64,000 nt of DNA from Chiua virens (taxonomy: Eukaryota; Basidiomycota; Agaricomycetes; Boletales; Boletaceae), in NCBI GenBank assembly GCA_019787685.1, contig JAHNUO010000014.1, forward strand, positions 806,001-870,000, given 5' to 3'. Shown piece after piece: positions 11,899 through 24,479 of this stretch (the stretch's first letter is position 1; each line of letters starts with the position of its first letter). A program made the translations under genes and the position numbers. The notes below the pieces were generated by a model. That model made no database searches. It saw only the letters and a list, made by a program, of their open reading frames with translations, and was not told the DNA's origin.

Positions 11899-12176
11899 TG
11901 CGTCACCGTCATGGTCGTGTCATGTTGTGTCCTCGCGTTTTGCTGGTGCTGCTGAAGGTTGGGAGGTAGTATGCACAGAAGTGGGTAAGTAATCAAGAAG
12001 CCAGCTTGGGCAGCACCGCCGTGCGAAGGGGTCGATTGGTCCCGGCTCGCGACCCCTTTGAATGACCAATCTGCCCTCCTCCGTTTAGGATCGCGGCACA
12101 CGTGACCTCAAACCTCAACGTTCAACACCCTGTTCGGACGAGATCAGGGATTTGACGCGCTTTGTCCTCCACTATC

Positions 12177-15100
12177 ATGGATCACAACACCGGAGCTTTT
12201 GGGAATTGGGTCACACAGAACAACTCTTTCCTACCGCATGAAGATGGACATTATATGGAGCGGTTTCCATCTCCAGCTTCGATGTTACCAGATGCCATTC
12301 GCATCTACCGCGATTTTCCTGGTGTTTGGAACCACGCAGGTGGGTGTATATCTTTATCCGTGTTGCATGTCTGTATATGCTACCTCAGAATACACACCGT
12401 CTCCGCCTGAATCTCAGGAAGCGAGTTATGTGCACCTTCCGTTACCATCTGTCAGACCTTACGGTGGCGGACACACTCGCAGCGCGGAACAAGCTTTCAG
12501 CTTCCCCACTGGGCCATTTGTCCACAATTCATCACATCGGTGCCCTCCGGCTTCGATGTCACCAGATTCCACTCTCATCTATCCCGACTTCCTTGGTGTT
12601 TGGAACCATACAGGTGCGTGTATGCGCATTTATCTGTCTTGCATGTCTGTATATGCTATTTCAGAACACACACCGTCTCCGTCTGAATCTCAGGAAACAA
12701 GTTATGCCCACCCTCTGTTACCGTCCGTCAGGCTTTACAGTGACGTATCCCATCGCAGTGAAGAGCGACCTTTCGGCTTCCCCACTGGGCCATTTGTCCA
12801 TAATCCGTCACATCGGCGTGGCAAGTGCACTTTCTACTATCGTGTGTTACCTTTCTCTGACATTCCTTGCAGATATGCATATGGATCGTTCTGAGATGTC
12901 GCGGTCGTATTACCCAATCGTGTCGGGCCACTCTCCCTCTTGGATACCCCGTCCAACAAGTCCAACAAGTCCGGGCGAACGACCTCCTGAGTCTCATACT
13001 GCCACTGTCAGTGGGAATACCGCACAAAATGGTTTTGGTTGGAGGTTGCGCCCGGTCTCAGAATTACGTGCGTTGAAGGAATATGCTCCGACTCTCATTA
13101 CTTAATGCCCATCCTAGCTGGCAGGTTCCGTGGAGTATTCAAGTTCGGAGTATTCAATGCGGTACAATCAGCATGCTTTGACCAGGTTCGAATCGTTTTA
13201 GACTCGGATGTAAGGCATGGAAACTCATTCTTTATCCAGGTCTTAGGTTCGGATGAAAACTTGGTAAGTAGTTTTAATTCCAGGTAGCCTGGTAAATCTA
13301 AATTAAGTTCCCAGATTATCAGTGGTTGGTTTCGCAACTTGTGTCTTGTCCATTACCCTTGACCCCCCTGTTAGCACCTACTGGATGTGGAAAAACTGTT
13401 CTCTTCGAGCTGAGCATGATCCGAATTTTTACGCAATCCGCAAGTGATCCACGATCTGCCAAGTGTGTTTACGTTGCGCCAACAAAGGTCAGGCTTTCTC
13501 TCTCGACTTCGAATGTCATCCCACTTAAGGTTTTCAGGCCTTATGTACCGAGAAGTATAATGAGTGGACTGCAAAATTCGGAGGACTTGGAATTAAATGT
13601 TAGCCACATTTGCAACGCCAAGGTCACGATAGTGATTAACCAATACCTCCGCGGTCAGGCTGCGAATTGACTGGTGACACGTTCACGTTGGGAAAGGGAA
13701 TATGGGGTGACGCCAAAAGCTCGCACATAATGTAAGTTCAAGGGCAAGCCCTGCTGGTAATTATTCAGATGTGTTATTTTCACAGCATAACAACAGTAAG
13801 GAGGATTCGCCACATCGTTTCTGAATCATTTTCCACCCGTTTTAGGCAGAGAAGTGGGACAGTTTGACCCGAAATTGGTGCGCCTACACTCTTCTCTGTA
13901 CGAGTCATACGATGACGTCAGATAGGTCTGATCATGCCAAGATCCTATCACATATCAAACTATTCCTCGTGGACGAAGTAAGTAAACTGTATTGCTTTTT
14001 ATATATGTATGATAATTTATGTCGCGTCTAGGTCCACATCCTAAGTGAATCACGAGGGAGCACTCTTGAAGTCATAATTTCCCGTATGAAAGCGCGCGGA
14101 ACCGGCACGCGATTTCTTCTTGTTTCCGCCACTATCCCCAGCGTGGAAGATGTCGCGTGTTGGATTGGGAGTGCTGACGGAAGTGGTCAACCCGCTAAAA
14201 TATTTCAGGTTGGTTAACATCCTCGCATGCTCTCGTGGCCTAACAATTTTTGCAGTTCGGTGACGAATTCCGGCCCTGCCAGCTTACCAAATTTGTCTAT
14301 GGGGTGGCAAAACCTCAAGGGCAGAATGATTTTGCATATGCCCGTACCCTTGATTTGCGCCTATTCCCTGTGTTACAGCAACACTCCACCAACAAACCAA
14401 TCCTTGTCTTCTGCCCCACTAGGAAAGGTAGGCAGGGTCTATGATCTTTGACATACACAGTTTACCGGCTTGATGTCGCATATAGGCACACTGGATACAG
14501 CCAAGCAGTTGGCGAAGGACTATGAGAAAGCCAAGAAGGAGAAAAAGAATTTGCCTTGGCGACCTCCTGCGCGGTATGCTTCTGCATTCCTTGGGATTCC
14601 TTGCTCATTCCTGTTTAGTATTGACCGGAGGTTTCATGACAATGACTTGACCAGTGCGTTTACGTAATTGTGTTTTCATCTGGCAAAGCGTGACAGCGTG
14701 ACAGCTCTCGCGTCTGTGGGGATCGCAGTTCACCATGCCGGCTTGGACATAGATGATAGGAGAGCTGTAGAAGATTTATATTTGCAAAAGGCTCTATGCG
14801 TCTTGGTCGCCACGTCTGTAGGGGCTTTTCGCATTTACACCTACCGATCTCACCATCCCTTAGACCCTGGCAGTGGGCGTTAATTTGCGTAGGTTTGTAT
14901 AACTAGCCATTTTCGCCGTCTCAACGTTATCAAGCTGCCCAAATGGTCGTCATCAAGGGTGTCAAAAGATATCAAAACAGAGAGATGAGAGAGTACTCAG
15001 ATCTCGATATCATGCAGATGATGGGTCGAGCAGTAAGTTTCCCGCTCCAGCTTCTGTGTCCAAACTCCAGTTTTCGGCAATCAGGGGCGACCACAGTTTA

Positions 15101-18100
15101 GTGCGTATTCATTCCTGTCTGCTTTGTATTCGCTCATTGTCACGTGGCTTGTTAAGATGACGAAGGAGTCGCGATAATTTTATGTGAACCAGAACTGGAA
15201 CATAAGTATCGTACGCTCGTTCTGGGGAATACCGCTCTGGAGAGTAGCCTTCATCAAAATCTCCCAGAACACTTGAATTCGGAGATCGGTTTGGGCACCA
15301 TATCAACTGTCGAAAATGCAAAAGACTGGCTTCGGCACTCCTTTTTCTACCATCGTATCCAAAAGAATCCTCGTCATTATGATATCGGCAAATGCGAAAA
15401 CCAGACTTGGGAAGACAAAGTGGATGAGATCATCATACAAAGCATACGCAGTTTATGCGATGCACAGCTAATTGTGCACACTAAGGATGGAAGACTTTCT
15501 TCAACGGAGTATGGTGATATAATGAGCAAGGTAGGAGTCTTTACGTTGCATGACACTGTGATAACGCTCCAAAGTTTTATATTCGGCAAACAACGGTGCG
15601 TGCTGTCAATCAGATTCTTACTTGTCGTTCATCCCAACGGAAGATGCGGGCGATACTCAATCTACCTTCGTCAACCACCATGCGCGAAATCGTGAGAGGC
15701 TTGCAAACTGAAGTAATTTATATAACTGAAGATGGCTAGCTTGAACTTGTGTCTACCTCTGACGAGTGAGTCGTCACCTCATTGTCTTCTTCCTAGGCCG
15801 ATGATCCTCGTAGGGTTTCGGACCTGAAGCTACGTAATGGGGAGAAAGCAGTGTGTAGTCAAGGCTTCCCCGATCACGGAGTCAAATTCATCTGCTTTTA
15901 GATGTTTGAGAAGATTCGTCGTCGCAGCGATATTCGGTTTCCTCCCAAGAAAGCAGATACTACGAGTGACAAGGTTCTGCTATTGATCCAGGTGAAAAAC
16001 CAAATTTCAATGTGCAATCATAGTCCTCAGAAAAAGAACAGGGAATTTTCGCGGGCATTCCTTTCAACAGTGCCGAATTTAAATGTACGGAAGGACAACC
16101 ATACCTGGAAGCTGTCTCTATATTTCACCACGCAACGCGCATTGTATCAGGTGAGTGCTCACAACAAATGAGGACTCCACTCACTGCGTATTAGCTATAG
16201 CAGATGTTGCTATTGTCAACCGGAGTGGAGCTCAGGTCAAGTATGCACTTGAACTGCAAGTGTTTTTGAGCTTTTCGCGAATGCTTTTCTCAAGTTTGCT
16301 ACAGAGTACGCTGCTTCAGTGCGAAGGCGTGGGAAGACAAGCCGCTGGTTCTCAGACAGATCGAACACATTGGCGAAAAATCGCGAGTATACCAGTGCAG
16401 GCTCAGTGCGCTATAATTCAATGCTGTAACAGGGTCAAGGTACTGGCTGAGAATGGGGTCGGTACGATCCAAAAGCTGTTACAGACGTCACCTCTTCGAA
16501 TCGAGCAGGTCAGGCAGTTTTCTACTGCCGTTTTTATCACTGATAATCCCTAGCTTCTTAACCGCCGTCCCCCATTTGGCTTTGAAGTTTTGGCTGCCGC
16601 AAACAAATTTCCAAGGTATCATCTGAACATGAAGGAGCTCAAGTCTAGGTACAGCGATGGAAACTCGCCCGTGGAAGTGGAGTTTGTCGTCCAATGTGGT
16701 ATTGTTAGCAGTGATTCGCCACCCCAAAGAGCGAAGAAGCACGAGTGGGGTGAAACTGAGACGACGACTCTTCTGGTGGTGACCTCTGATATGGTCTTTA
16801 TTGACTTCCGACGCGTCGCGTGAGTGATTCTCTTCGTGTTGGTTCGTAAAACACTGATTTCGTTTTTCCACATAAGCACGAAAGCACTCAAAGAGAATAA
16901 GGAATTTACCCTCACAGCGCAACTCACGAAACCAAGCCAAGTGATCAACGCATACATCGCTTCCGTACACAACATTCCTGTTTCTTGTCTTCGCAAGCAG
17001 CTAATAGATATGTTAGCAAAAGTTTGCGGGCATTACCGTTTCTCGTACTTTAGTACCAAATGTTCCACCGGACAAATATCCAACTATGGAAACTCGAAGG
17101 TTGACATCCCTTGTGCGTGCTCTGCCTCTCCAGATCCTGAACGAGACATTCATGGAACCAAGGAAATGGACTTACAAGGCCTCGAGGATATTCCTGACTT
17201 CTGGGATTTCGACTTGGATGATGAGGATGAGGCTTCACATTTTCATATGGCAGATGTGTCGAAACACCATGGTAGGTTTATCGCGTGAAGCGGGTGTTAG
17301 CTAATTGGTGGTTTCCTAGGTGCTGATGAAGATACATCCAAACCGCAACAGCCCCAGCTGAATCTACCAGCGAAGCAACAAACGGAACGAGATCTGAGAA
17401 AACGCCCGGACGGCAAGTACGAGTGAGTTCACTTTCCTTCAACTCGGCACCCGTACGAATCGTTGTCCAGATGTAATCACCATTGCAAGGACAAAATGAA
17501 GTGTCGCCATTACTGGTGCGTTGTAACCAAAATTTTGGACCGCTAACGTCTGTTTTAGTTGCCAGGAGGGAATGCTAGCTCCCCCACGTGCCGGGAAGAA
17601 GAAACAGCCAGTAAATGGACACGATTCCAAAGCGAAATCCGTTCCGCAACCCCGAAAAGTCCTCACGGCAGGATCACCACAGGACAAAGATCAGAAACGG
17701 CGAGCGGTGCTGCATCAAATCATACCAGAAAGTCGAAGGTGCGCCAAACAATTCCCCCGGCACTCGGACAAGGTGCATGAGAGCCCCGATACTATGTCAA
17801 GTCCCCGCCTTGTGAAAGAGAGTCTGGAGTTGGCCCACTGTTCCAAGAAACCACGGAGCGGCAAAGCAACGCCAAACTTTGACTTGCATTCGACGACTTT
17901 GAAACGATTGCGATCGCCCCTCTTGGTCCCAACCGATGACTCTTGCGACGAGTTTCCATTAATTTCCGAAGGATACAGGCTCCCTCCACCATCAAAACGG
18001 CCCAGAACAGATGTTGCCATTGCCTCATGCCAGCCATCCCCTTCGCACAAAAAGGTTTGTTGCTTGTTGTGGATTTCACCATGCTGATTGCGTGTCAGGC

Positions 18101-18350
18101 CAAATCACGAAAAGATCCTCGATCTTCTACTGAGCTTTCCGAGAAACGATTCTGTCTTTCTGGCCCTGATAACGACGTCGTGGTTGATCATCGGATGACC
18201 GACGGTTCCACGGTCGGTCCACGTGGTTTCTCTTGCCCCACAAAAAAACATACAGAAACTGGCAAGATCAGTTTGCAAACCCTGGATGATCCTCTTGAGG
18301 AATTCGACCGTTGGGTGGCGAGTGGAGGTGTAGAAATAATTACGGACTGA
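12177..18350 (+). CDS. HFM1: MER3/HFM1 meiotic DNA helicase, left-arm copy
   Basis: Superfamily 2 Ski2-like helicase that promotes crossover formation by unwinding recombination intermediates in meiosis. The first ATG of the coding exon is at 12177 (MDHNTGAFG). A Ser/Pro-rich N-terminus contains a 75-codon duplication. Core motifs in order: RGVFKFGVFNAVQSACF (about 13125-13185); Walker A PTGCGKT (13377-13397); DEVH split by an intron (13970-14040); LLVSAT (about 14115); FGDEFRPCQLTKFVYGV; QMMGRA|GRPQ split by an intron (about 15015-15100); then winged-helix and Sec63-like segments (STVENAKDWLRHSFFYHRIQ; SGAQVKYALEL). A C-terminal Cys/His cluster CNHHCKDKMKCRHYW lies near 17470-17520. About 20 short introns. 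No premature stop in the exons I could assign, apart from doubt near 17125. Stop TGA at 18348-18350. Confidence 0.85.
12277..12825 (+). repeat. 274-bp tandem duplication in HFM1 N-terminal exons
   Basis: The block starting CTTCGATGTTACCAG at 12277 recurs at 12551 (CTTCGATGTCACCAG), followed in both by GTGTTTGGAACCA, a GTG(G/C)GTGTAT intron start, TGCATGTCTGTATATGCTA, and ACACACCGTCTCCG. The unit is 225 coding bases plus a 49-base intron, so the duplication adds 75 codons in frame. The units have diverged moderately. The mirror is at about 42156-42704. Confidence 0.8.
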
Positions 18351-18440
18351 AGTTTGACATCCCCCATTTCCTCTGAACGTGAAGAAACCTTAGATCCTTA
18401 CGGCAATACCACCGTATGTTTACGTTGTTGACGACCAATA

Positions 18441-19212
18441 TCAACGTTTACATATGTTTTCCTGACTAATACATCCGGTGGATTGGCTGGCATTACTCCT
18501 AAACACCTCCCGTTTGGCCTCCGACATCATATCTTTTGAAATTCCAGTACCCACTAGCCTGTGTGACGCGTAACATCTCACCCTCGTACTGGCGTCCGGG
18601 TCCGGCCCAACGTTCCTCGATGACCCAGTCAATCCGGTGTTCAAGCTTGCCGCCGCCTGCAGTGAGAACAGGCTCTGGGCGAGCAACCATGTGATAGGGG
18701 AACTAGGAAGCGGGTTCATGGTGCGCGCGTGAGCATGGCGGAGACATTCAAATTCCTGTGTGGTAATGCCAGATCTTGCGAAATTCTGTCGAATGGATGT
18801 CTGTCAGGCTCAGTAAACACACGTTCGAACCACGCACCTCCCGCCTTGATCGCCGATTTGAACGGCCCCGTAAATGACGCGCATAGCAGGTAATCCGCTG
18901 CTGCACTTGGATCAGCTTCTTGCCTCATGACGACCTTGGTGCCGCATGAGATGCAAAGCAAGAGAGGTCGTTGTGGAGTGTGCGGACTTGTGAATGAAAT
19001 GAGTGGACGGCATCGCCTTCGGGATTGTGGATAAGAACGTTGATAGAGGGGAAATCGGAGGAGAGGTGGAGTTGTACCATGCAAGCTACGAGTGCTGGAT
19101 CGTCAGGCGACAAAAAGGAGCAGGACATCTGTTTGAACAAGGGATTGACGACCTTTGTTTGCTTGCGGTGCCATTTTGCGTGTTTGGTCCCGGGTTCGCT
19201 ATCGGTTATCAC
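18441..19212 (-). CDS. Unidentified ORF cluster, left-arm copy
   Basis: Minus-strand frames downstream of and convergent with HFM1. In coding order, 19212-18925 reads TDSEPGTKHAKWHRKQTK and SFLSPDDPALVACMVQLHL. After a frame change it continues as RQEADPSAAADYLLCASF and FKSAIKAGGAWFERVF (within 19084-18716), then a frame with KLEHRIDWVIEERWAG (about 18690-18499). The amino-acid texture looks coding but I recognise no family. The joins need frameshifts or introns, so this could be a spliced gene or a relic. It may start further upstream near 19540. Confidence 0.35.
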
Positions 19213-19379
19213 GGCGTTGTCTTCGATGGTGATAGAAGGCTTGGCGGAAGAGATGCCCCCACTTGGCGCTTCTTCAGATTCATTCTAAGGGAGATTGGCC
19301 TCCAACTTGGGTTTTTTGCTTCGCAGAATGGTCACATCTGCTTCTTCAGCCTCGTGTTTTCCCGTGGTCTGTGAGTATT

Positions 19380-19420
19380 CCTGGACCGGGAAATTCCTGG
19401 ACCGGTTTTCCCGGTCCAGG
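19380..19420. repeat. Repeated palindrome before the Helitron gene, left arm
   Basis: CCTGGACCGG occurs twice as a direct repeat, and the second copy pairs with CCGGTCCAGG after four to five T/C bases, giving a 10-bp stem. It lies about 400 bp upstream of the Helitron protein and could be part of an element terminus. Confidence 0.7.
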
Positions 19421-19799
19421 TCTGGCATCCAATATTGTCGTTTATCTTGACCCTTATATGGCAGTGAATTGTTGCCAGCCGGCAACGGTGGCGCGCTCCA
19501 CGGCAGTTTCGATCGTTTGTGATAAGATAGATTATGTAACATTTTGGTACCTGGTTGGCTTTCGTTTTCCCATCCCCCTTTTCTTTAAACTGCTCTCCTT
19601 TCCACCGTAAACGTTCCGTGTCCTTTGTGACGTAGCAAACTTAGCAAGGTCAAATGAGTGGAAGTCGCGAGTCGTTTGGTCGCTGTTTTCCTATATTCGC
19701 TTATTCAAGATCAATTTCAGATGGTCTTCCTGAGGGAGTCAGGATCGTTGATGTCATGGAGAGGAGTCGCTAACAAGCGACTCCGTCAGTTTTGCAATT

Positions 19800-22700
19800 T
19801 TACGCCAGAATTTCGACTTCCTCGATCTCGACTACGATGCAATAGATGCTTCGTCGCTTTATCCTCAAGGTCCTTTCCTTCCGGTATACACGAATCATAT
19901 CCACGTATATGTTCAGGAATACCAATATTTTACGAACGTGCAATTACGTGTCGTTCTCCGTGCGCATGGTTTTCGACCCACGCCTAATCTTCGTCACAAC
20001 GCCTTGGTTGATCTTCTCCGGCTTCATGAGGGCTGTAATTGCGGTCGTATATTTCTAGTGTTCAGGCATCATGCGCGCCCCAGACAGAATGTTCGGGTAC
20101 TGCGTCTGGATCCCCCGCGCACCCAACACGAAACGATAACTATTCAACGTACTCAGAATAGGCGAGCGAGACGGCGAGTGCGTGCACAACAGAGGGCAAG
20201 AGAAGGTCCACTGCCGGAGGAAGAACACAACCCCTTTCCGGAGTACCACGGCTCCTTTCCAGAACTTCATGACTTCGAATATCATTCGTGAATGGCAAGA
20301 ACGAATGGATCCTTCGCGTTTCCATGAAACAGCGTGCACGGTGTGTGCGTGGTCATATGCATGTCACGAATTTGAAATGTTACATCCGACGGCGACCGTG
20401 TTGCGCGTGTTGAGGAACGAGTGCATTCCCATTTCGCTTCTACCTTCAACGTACGATATAGAAGCGTATTCTCATGCTATCCTTTGTCCCGAGGGCTTAA
20501 CGAACGTGAATGCGTTATCTCCTTTTCGAACATGCAAGCGATGTCGCCGGTACCTTGAGTCTTCATCTCTTCGTCAGCCTCCGTTTGCGCTTGGGATCTT
20601 TCTGCATTATGCGAGAGATCGCTTGCCACGACACGTTGCGGACGCGTTCGATACAGCTTCTCCTTTTGATTTGAGCTTGATATCGCGTTGTCAGTCTTCG
20701 ACGGTCACACATCACTTTGTTCGACGAGGCGCTCATGGAAGATATGTTCCTGAGGAATCTTCTCAGAGATTTAATCGAGGGAATCTCGCCATTTTCCCCC
20801 AGGACGTAGGTTCATTACGCAATGTGCTTCCCCCCGATGTTAGAGACACAATCTGTGTTTTATTTACGGGAGGGGGGACGAAACCGACCGTGGAAAGCCT
20901 GAGGAAGTTCGGCCCTGTTCTTGTTTGCAAGTCGAAAGTAGAGACGATGATCAAATTTTTGGTGGAGAATAACGAATGGTACCAATCAGACGGGGTACGA
21001 TACAGCGAGCGAAACATGCAGACGCTTCTCCCGCATGACGATGATAACTCAGATTTCGGTCTTCTGGGTTGTCTGCAGGTCGAGCACTCCCCTGAAGGAA
21101 AGGGTTCTGAAATACGAGAATCAGACTGGAACGAAATTCAGAACGACATTGTGATGACAATGTGACATACACTTTGGGCGATCATTCCACACGAAGTCGA
21201 GAATCGATGAAGGCGCACGCGCTAGCATATGCATTGGATCAAAACCGTTTCATACGATCTCATGCCGGCTCCAAATTTGTCAGCGACAGTCACGATGGTT
21301 TTCTGTCTTACCTTATTCCTCATCTTGATCCATGGGGGATCGGAGGCTTCAATCATCCTGGACGTACGGAAAGACAGCGAATCTCGTTTTCGGCTCAGCT
21401 AACGTGTTTACTGTGCCAACATCGTTCCCCTTTCGCAAGGGATTCAACCTTCGCGTTTGTTTGTTGGAACATCATCCAAAAAGAGTCGTTAGACAGCACA
21501 ATGTTTCCAATGACTTCGTCATCTCAACATACAATCGTAAACGAGCTTCGATTGCTTGGACCTGTTCTTACCGACGTCGCTAACAAATGGTACATCGATC
21601 CTTTAGTAAAAACCCGTGACAGACGCAGAAAAAAGAACGGTCACTGTATTGCGCAAACTGCATCTCTACGAAAAATTTGCTTGGCAGTCCGGGGTACAAG
21701 CTTTGTCGCCGAAACGAAATTGATTCGTTCGCCGGTTCTTGACGCCTGCATTGTTCATCACCTTGAACCCACATGACTTGACATCAACTTTACTAGCAGT
21801 CTAAGGTGGCATTGAGGAGGACCGATGGAGACGTATCGCAGACTGCATATGATCATGCGGTCTTCGTGGCGGGGCATCCGGATATTTTTGCGTATTTTGG
21901 TTTGCGTATTCATATTTTGTCAAGGATCGGAAGAAAATCTGTGCCAGTATGACCAATGGAGATCGATTATCGAGTCTTGTGAAGCTGATGAAAATGATGA
22001 AAGTTCGACGTCGCCTGACGATGGGATGTCAAAATGATGAATGATGCCGATAGAGAAGATTCAAGAACTGGAAAAGTAGATCTGAAAACAAATCTAGGAG
22101 AGCCAGAAGAATCTCTTGTGGCCGATGTGAAACGTTTGAAACCAAAACGACAGATGGCGTACGCCATAATCATCTCTTATCGCTCCTTCGAGGCGAATCA
22201 CCTCCGCAGCTTCGTATGCTTTTGCTAGGAGAGGGAGGTACGGGCAAAACACATCTGCTGGACTTGATAACTCCGACTTTTGAATCTTGTCATGTCAAAG
22301 ACAAGTTTGTGAAGACAGCGATGACAGGTATTGCGGCGAGTAACACTTCCCCGGCCATTGTGTCTCGACGTCGACACAATATGGTGGACAGATATCTTAT
22401 AGGTGTCGATGAAATCAGCATGTTAACAACAGACACTCTATCAGATCTCTCTCAACTTCTTTCCATCGTTCTCGACTGTGAAGACTCATCCGAAATTGTG
22501 GGAACGCTCAGTTTACTTTTCTTGCGAGATTTCCATTAAATTCCTCCCGTTGGTAAGAATCCACTTTCTTTGCATTTATGCAGAAATAAATATGCGTTCA
22601 CGTAGCGCGACAAAAGCACGCCCTCTATGTGGCAAAATAAACCACCAGCAAAGGTGGACTTGGCCGTTCCATCTTCACTCAAATTGAAACCGTGATTATA

Positions 22701-23714
22701 TTGGATGAACAAGTACGCATCACTGATTCCACCTGGATGGACATTTTGGACATTTTACGTCACGCTCGCGATGGGGCATGCACCTGTGAAGATTTACGGG
22801 AACTGCGCAAACTTGTACTCACAAGTGATGATTGCGATATTCCCAACTTTGACTCGCCTCCATGGCAAGATGCTATTCTTATCACATCGAGAAACAGTGT
22901 ATGTACTCAGTGGAATACTCTTTCACTATCGAAACACTGTACGTACACTGGACATCTGCATTTCCTTTTTTTTTCAGAAGATACCTCCTCGAAGGGCGAA
23001 TTATCACTGTCGGAGAGAATGGTGATTGCGCAAATGTCAGAAGAAGAGACGGGAAATTTGCCGATAAAAAGTGATCTAGCCATTGGAATGAAGGTAATGA
23101 TCGCAGAAATATCTCAACTTTGGCGAATCTCGCAAACGGTTCGAGGGGAATTGTTACAGACATTGTACTGGATCCTCGTGAACAAAGCATCGACGAGCAC
23201 CCCAATTCGCATATCGCTCTCAGATATCCACCACTCTATATTATTATCAAATTTTCAGGGCCTATGAAACTTCCCATTCTACCTTCTCTGAGCGATCGTG
23301 AGGTCCCTCTTGCTCCTGTTACACGAGGCTTCCACATTGGCACCAAACCCCGTACTCGAATTACTCGCCTTCAACTTCCAATCACCTGCCTATGCCTTTA
23401 CAGATTACAAATCTCAAGGACAAACTATCGAGAACACTATCGTTGACATCGGCAAAACAACAAACATTTCTATTTCTCCATTCAACGCGTATGTCGCACT
23501 GTCTCGTTCCCATGGCAGGAAGCACATACGTTGACTCCGTGAATTCGACAACGAGCTATTCACTCGACACCCTTCGGAGGCACTAAGGGAAGAGGAAGAA
23601 CGGCTACAGCTCCTAGCGAACGCCACTGAGGAGAGATACAAAGCAGGTTATTACGGTCCCTCTAGAAAGCCAACTTATCACGTTCTCGCTACGACTGTTA
23701 CTGTCCTGCACTGA
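19800..23714 (+). pseudogene. Helitron Rep/helicase relic, left-arm copy
   Basis: Rolling-circle transposon protein, decayed. In order: N-terminal region (HIHVYVQEYQYFTNVQLR; about 19810-20290); Cys-containing extension resembling DUF6570 (FRTCKRCRRYLESSSL, YARDRLPRHVADAF; 20290-21165); Helitron_like_N block (YLIPHLDPWGIGGFNHP, FAFVCWNIIQKES; 21300-21490); remnants of the HUH nuclease region in shifted frames (TLNPHDLTSTLL and FVAGHPDIFAYF, about 21740-21900); then a Pif1-like helicase with Walker A GEGGTGKT (near 22230), Walker B GVDEISML (near 22405), and C-terminal motifs FTDYKSQGQTIENT and AYVALSRSHGRKHI. At least four frame breaks, and a TGA at 23532-23534 before LREFDNELF. The nuclease cannot be active. 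Confidence 0.8.
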
Positions 23715-23855
23715 GCTTGATATCACGTCAGAGAGTTTCGAGCAGAACAGCCTTTATTCAGAAAGCAGTATTGCTTGCCTTGTCCGAGATTTTCGTTATA
23801 CGATCGCTTCTATTACTTTATTTGTCAACATTTACATATATTTATTATTTATCTA

Positions 23856-23914
23856 AGTTCTAGGAGACCTCGTGATCTCGGTAACCTAGAACTGGCACCT
23901 TGGCAAGCAAGGTG
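23856..23914. repeat. Two consecutive hairpins after the Helitron gene, left arm
   Basis: AGTTCTAGG (23856-23864) pairs with CCTAGAACT (23885-23893), and two bases later CACCTTG (23896-23902) pairs with CAAGGTG (23908-23914). Helitrons end in a hairpin close to the 3' terminus, but I saw no convincing CTRR end directly after it. Confidence 0.65.
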
Positions 23915-24479
23915 ACAAGGTGACATATCTTATTTAGGCTCCATTCAGACTGAACAATAAATATATTCGCAGTTTATCTTGTTTCGTTTTTATGTACAAG
24001 CATCCAGCTTTGTTTATGGCGTTTCTATTATCTTTGGGAGCAAATCGCATTCTCAAAGGTCCAGGGTTGCCCGTAGGGCCGTGAGAATTTGCAACACATG
24101 CTCGCTCTGCGAAAGCCTTGCCAAATCGGGATGAAAAATCCACCAGAATCTTGTAGATGAGGGTAAATTTGTAAACTCTAACCCAACGAACGTGGTCAAC
24201 ATAGACAAGATCGATTTGGTGGGATAGCAACCGCGGGCCAGCGCTCGAGGTTTAGTGTGGCCGAGGTTACTTAGTGGCTAGCCAGTGGTCTCCAACATTT
24301 CTGGTTCAGCACGGTTGTCTTGGCACCACACGGCAGTAATTCAGATCCCGATTGGATGAAAGCCCGTCAATGCCGCCGCCGGGTTCCCGCCCCGCCTCGC
24401 AGACTCCAAGCCACCCGGACTCCCGGACTTTCCAACTCAGAGACGCCCGAATTCAGGTATGCCAGCCCTCCAGTGGTGG
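23915..24479. other. Left-arm gap with one unassigned open frame
   Basis: Between the Helitron hairpins and the dispersed repeat. A 98-codon minus-strand frame (23934-24230) contains RFGKAFAERACVANSHGPTG but no known motif. I do not call it a gene. The mirror is 30503-31067. Confidence 0.35.

Noticed and set aside
12199..12894. The 231-codon frame as an independent gene
   Set aside because: It reads through two introns; the spliced frame joins directly into the helicase exons of HFM1.
23934..24230. 98-codon minus-strand frame as a gene
   Set aside because: No motif, no introns, beside transposon hairpins; its conservation in the other arm is explained by the duplication alone.
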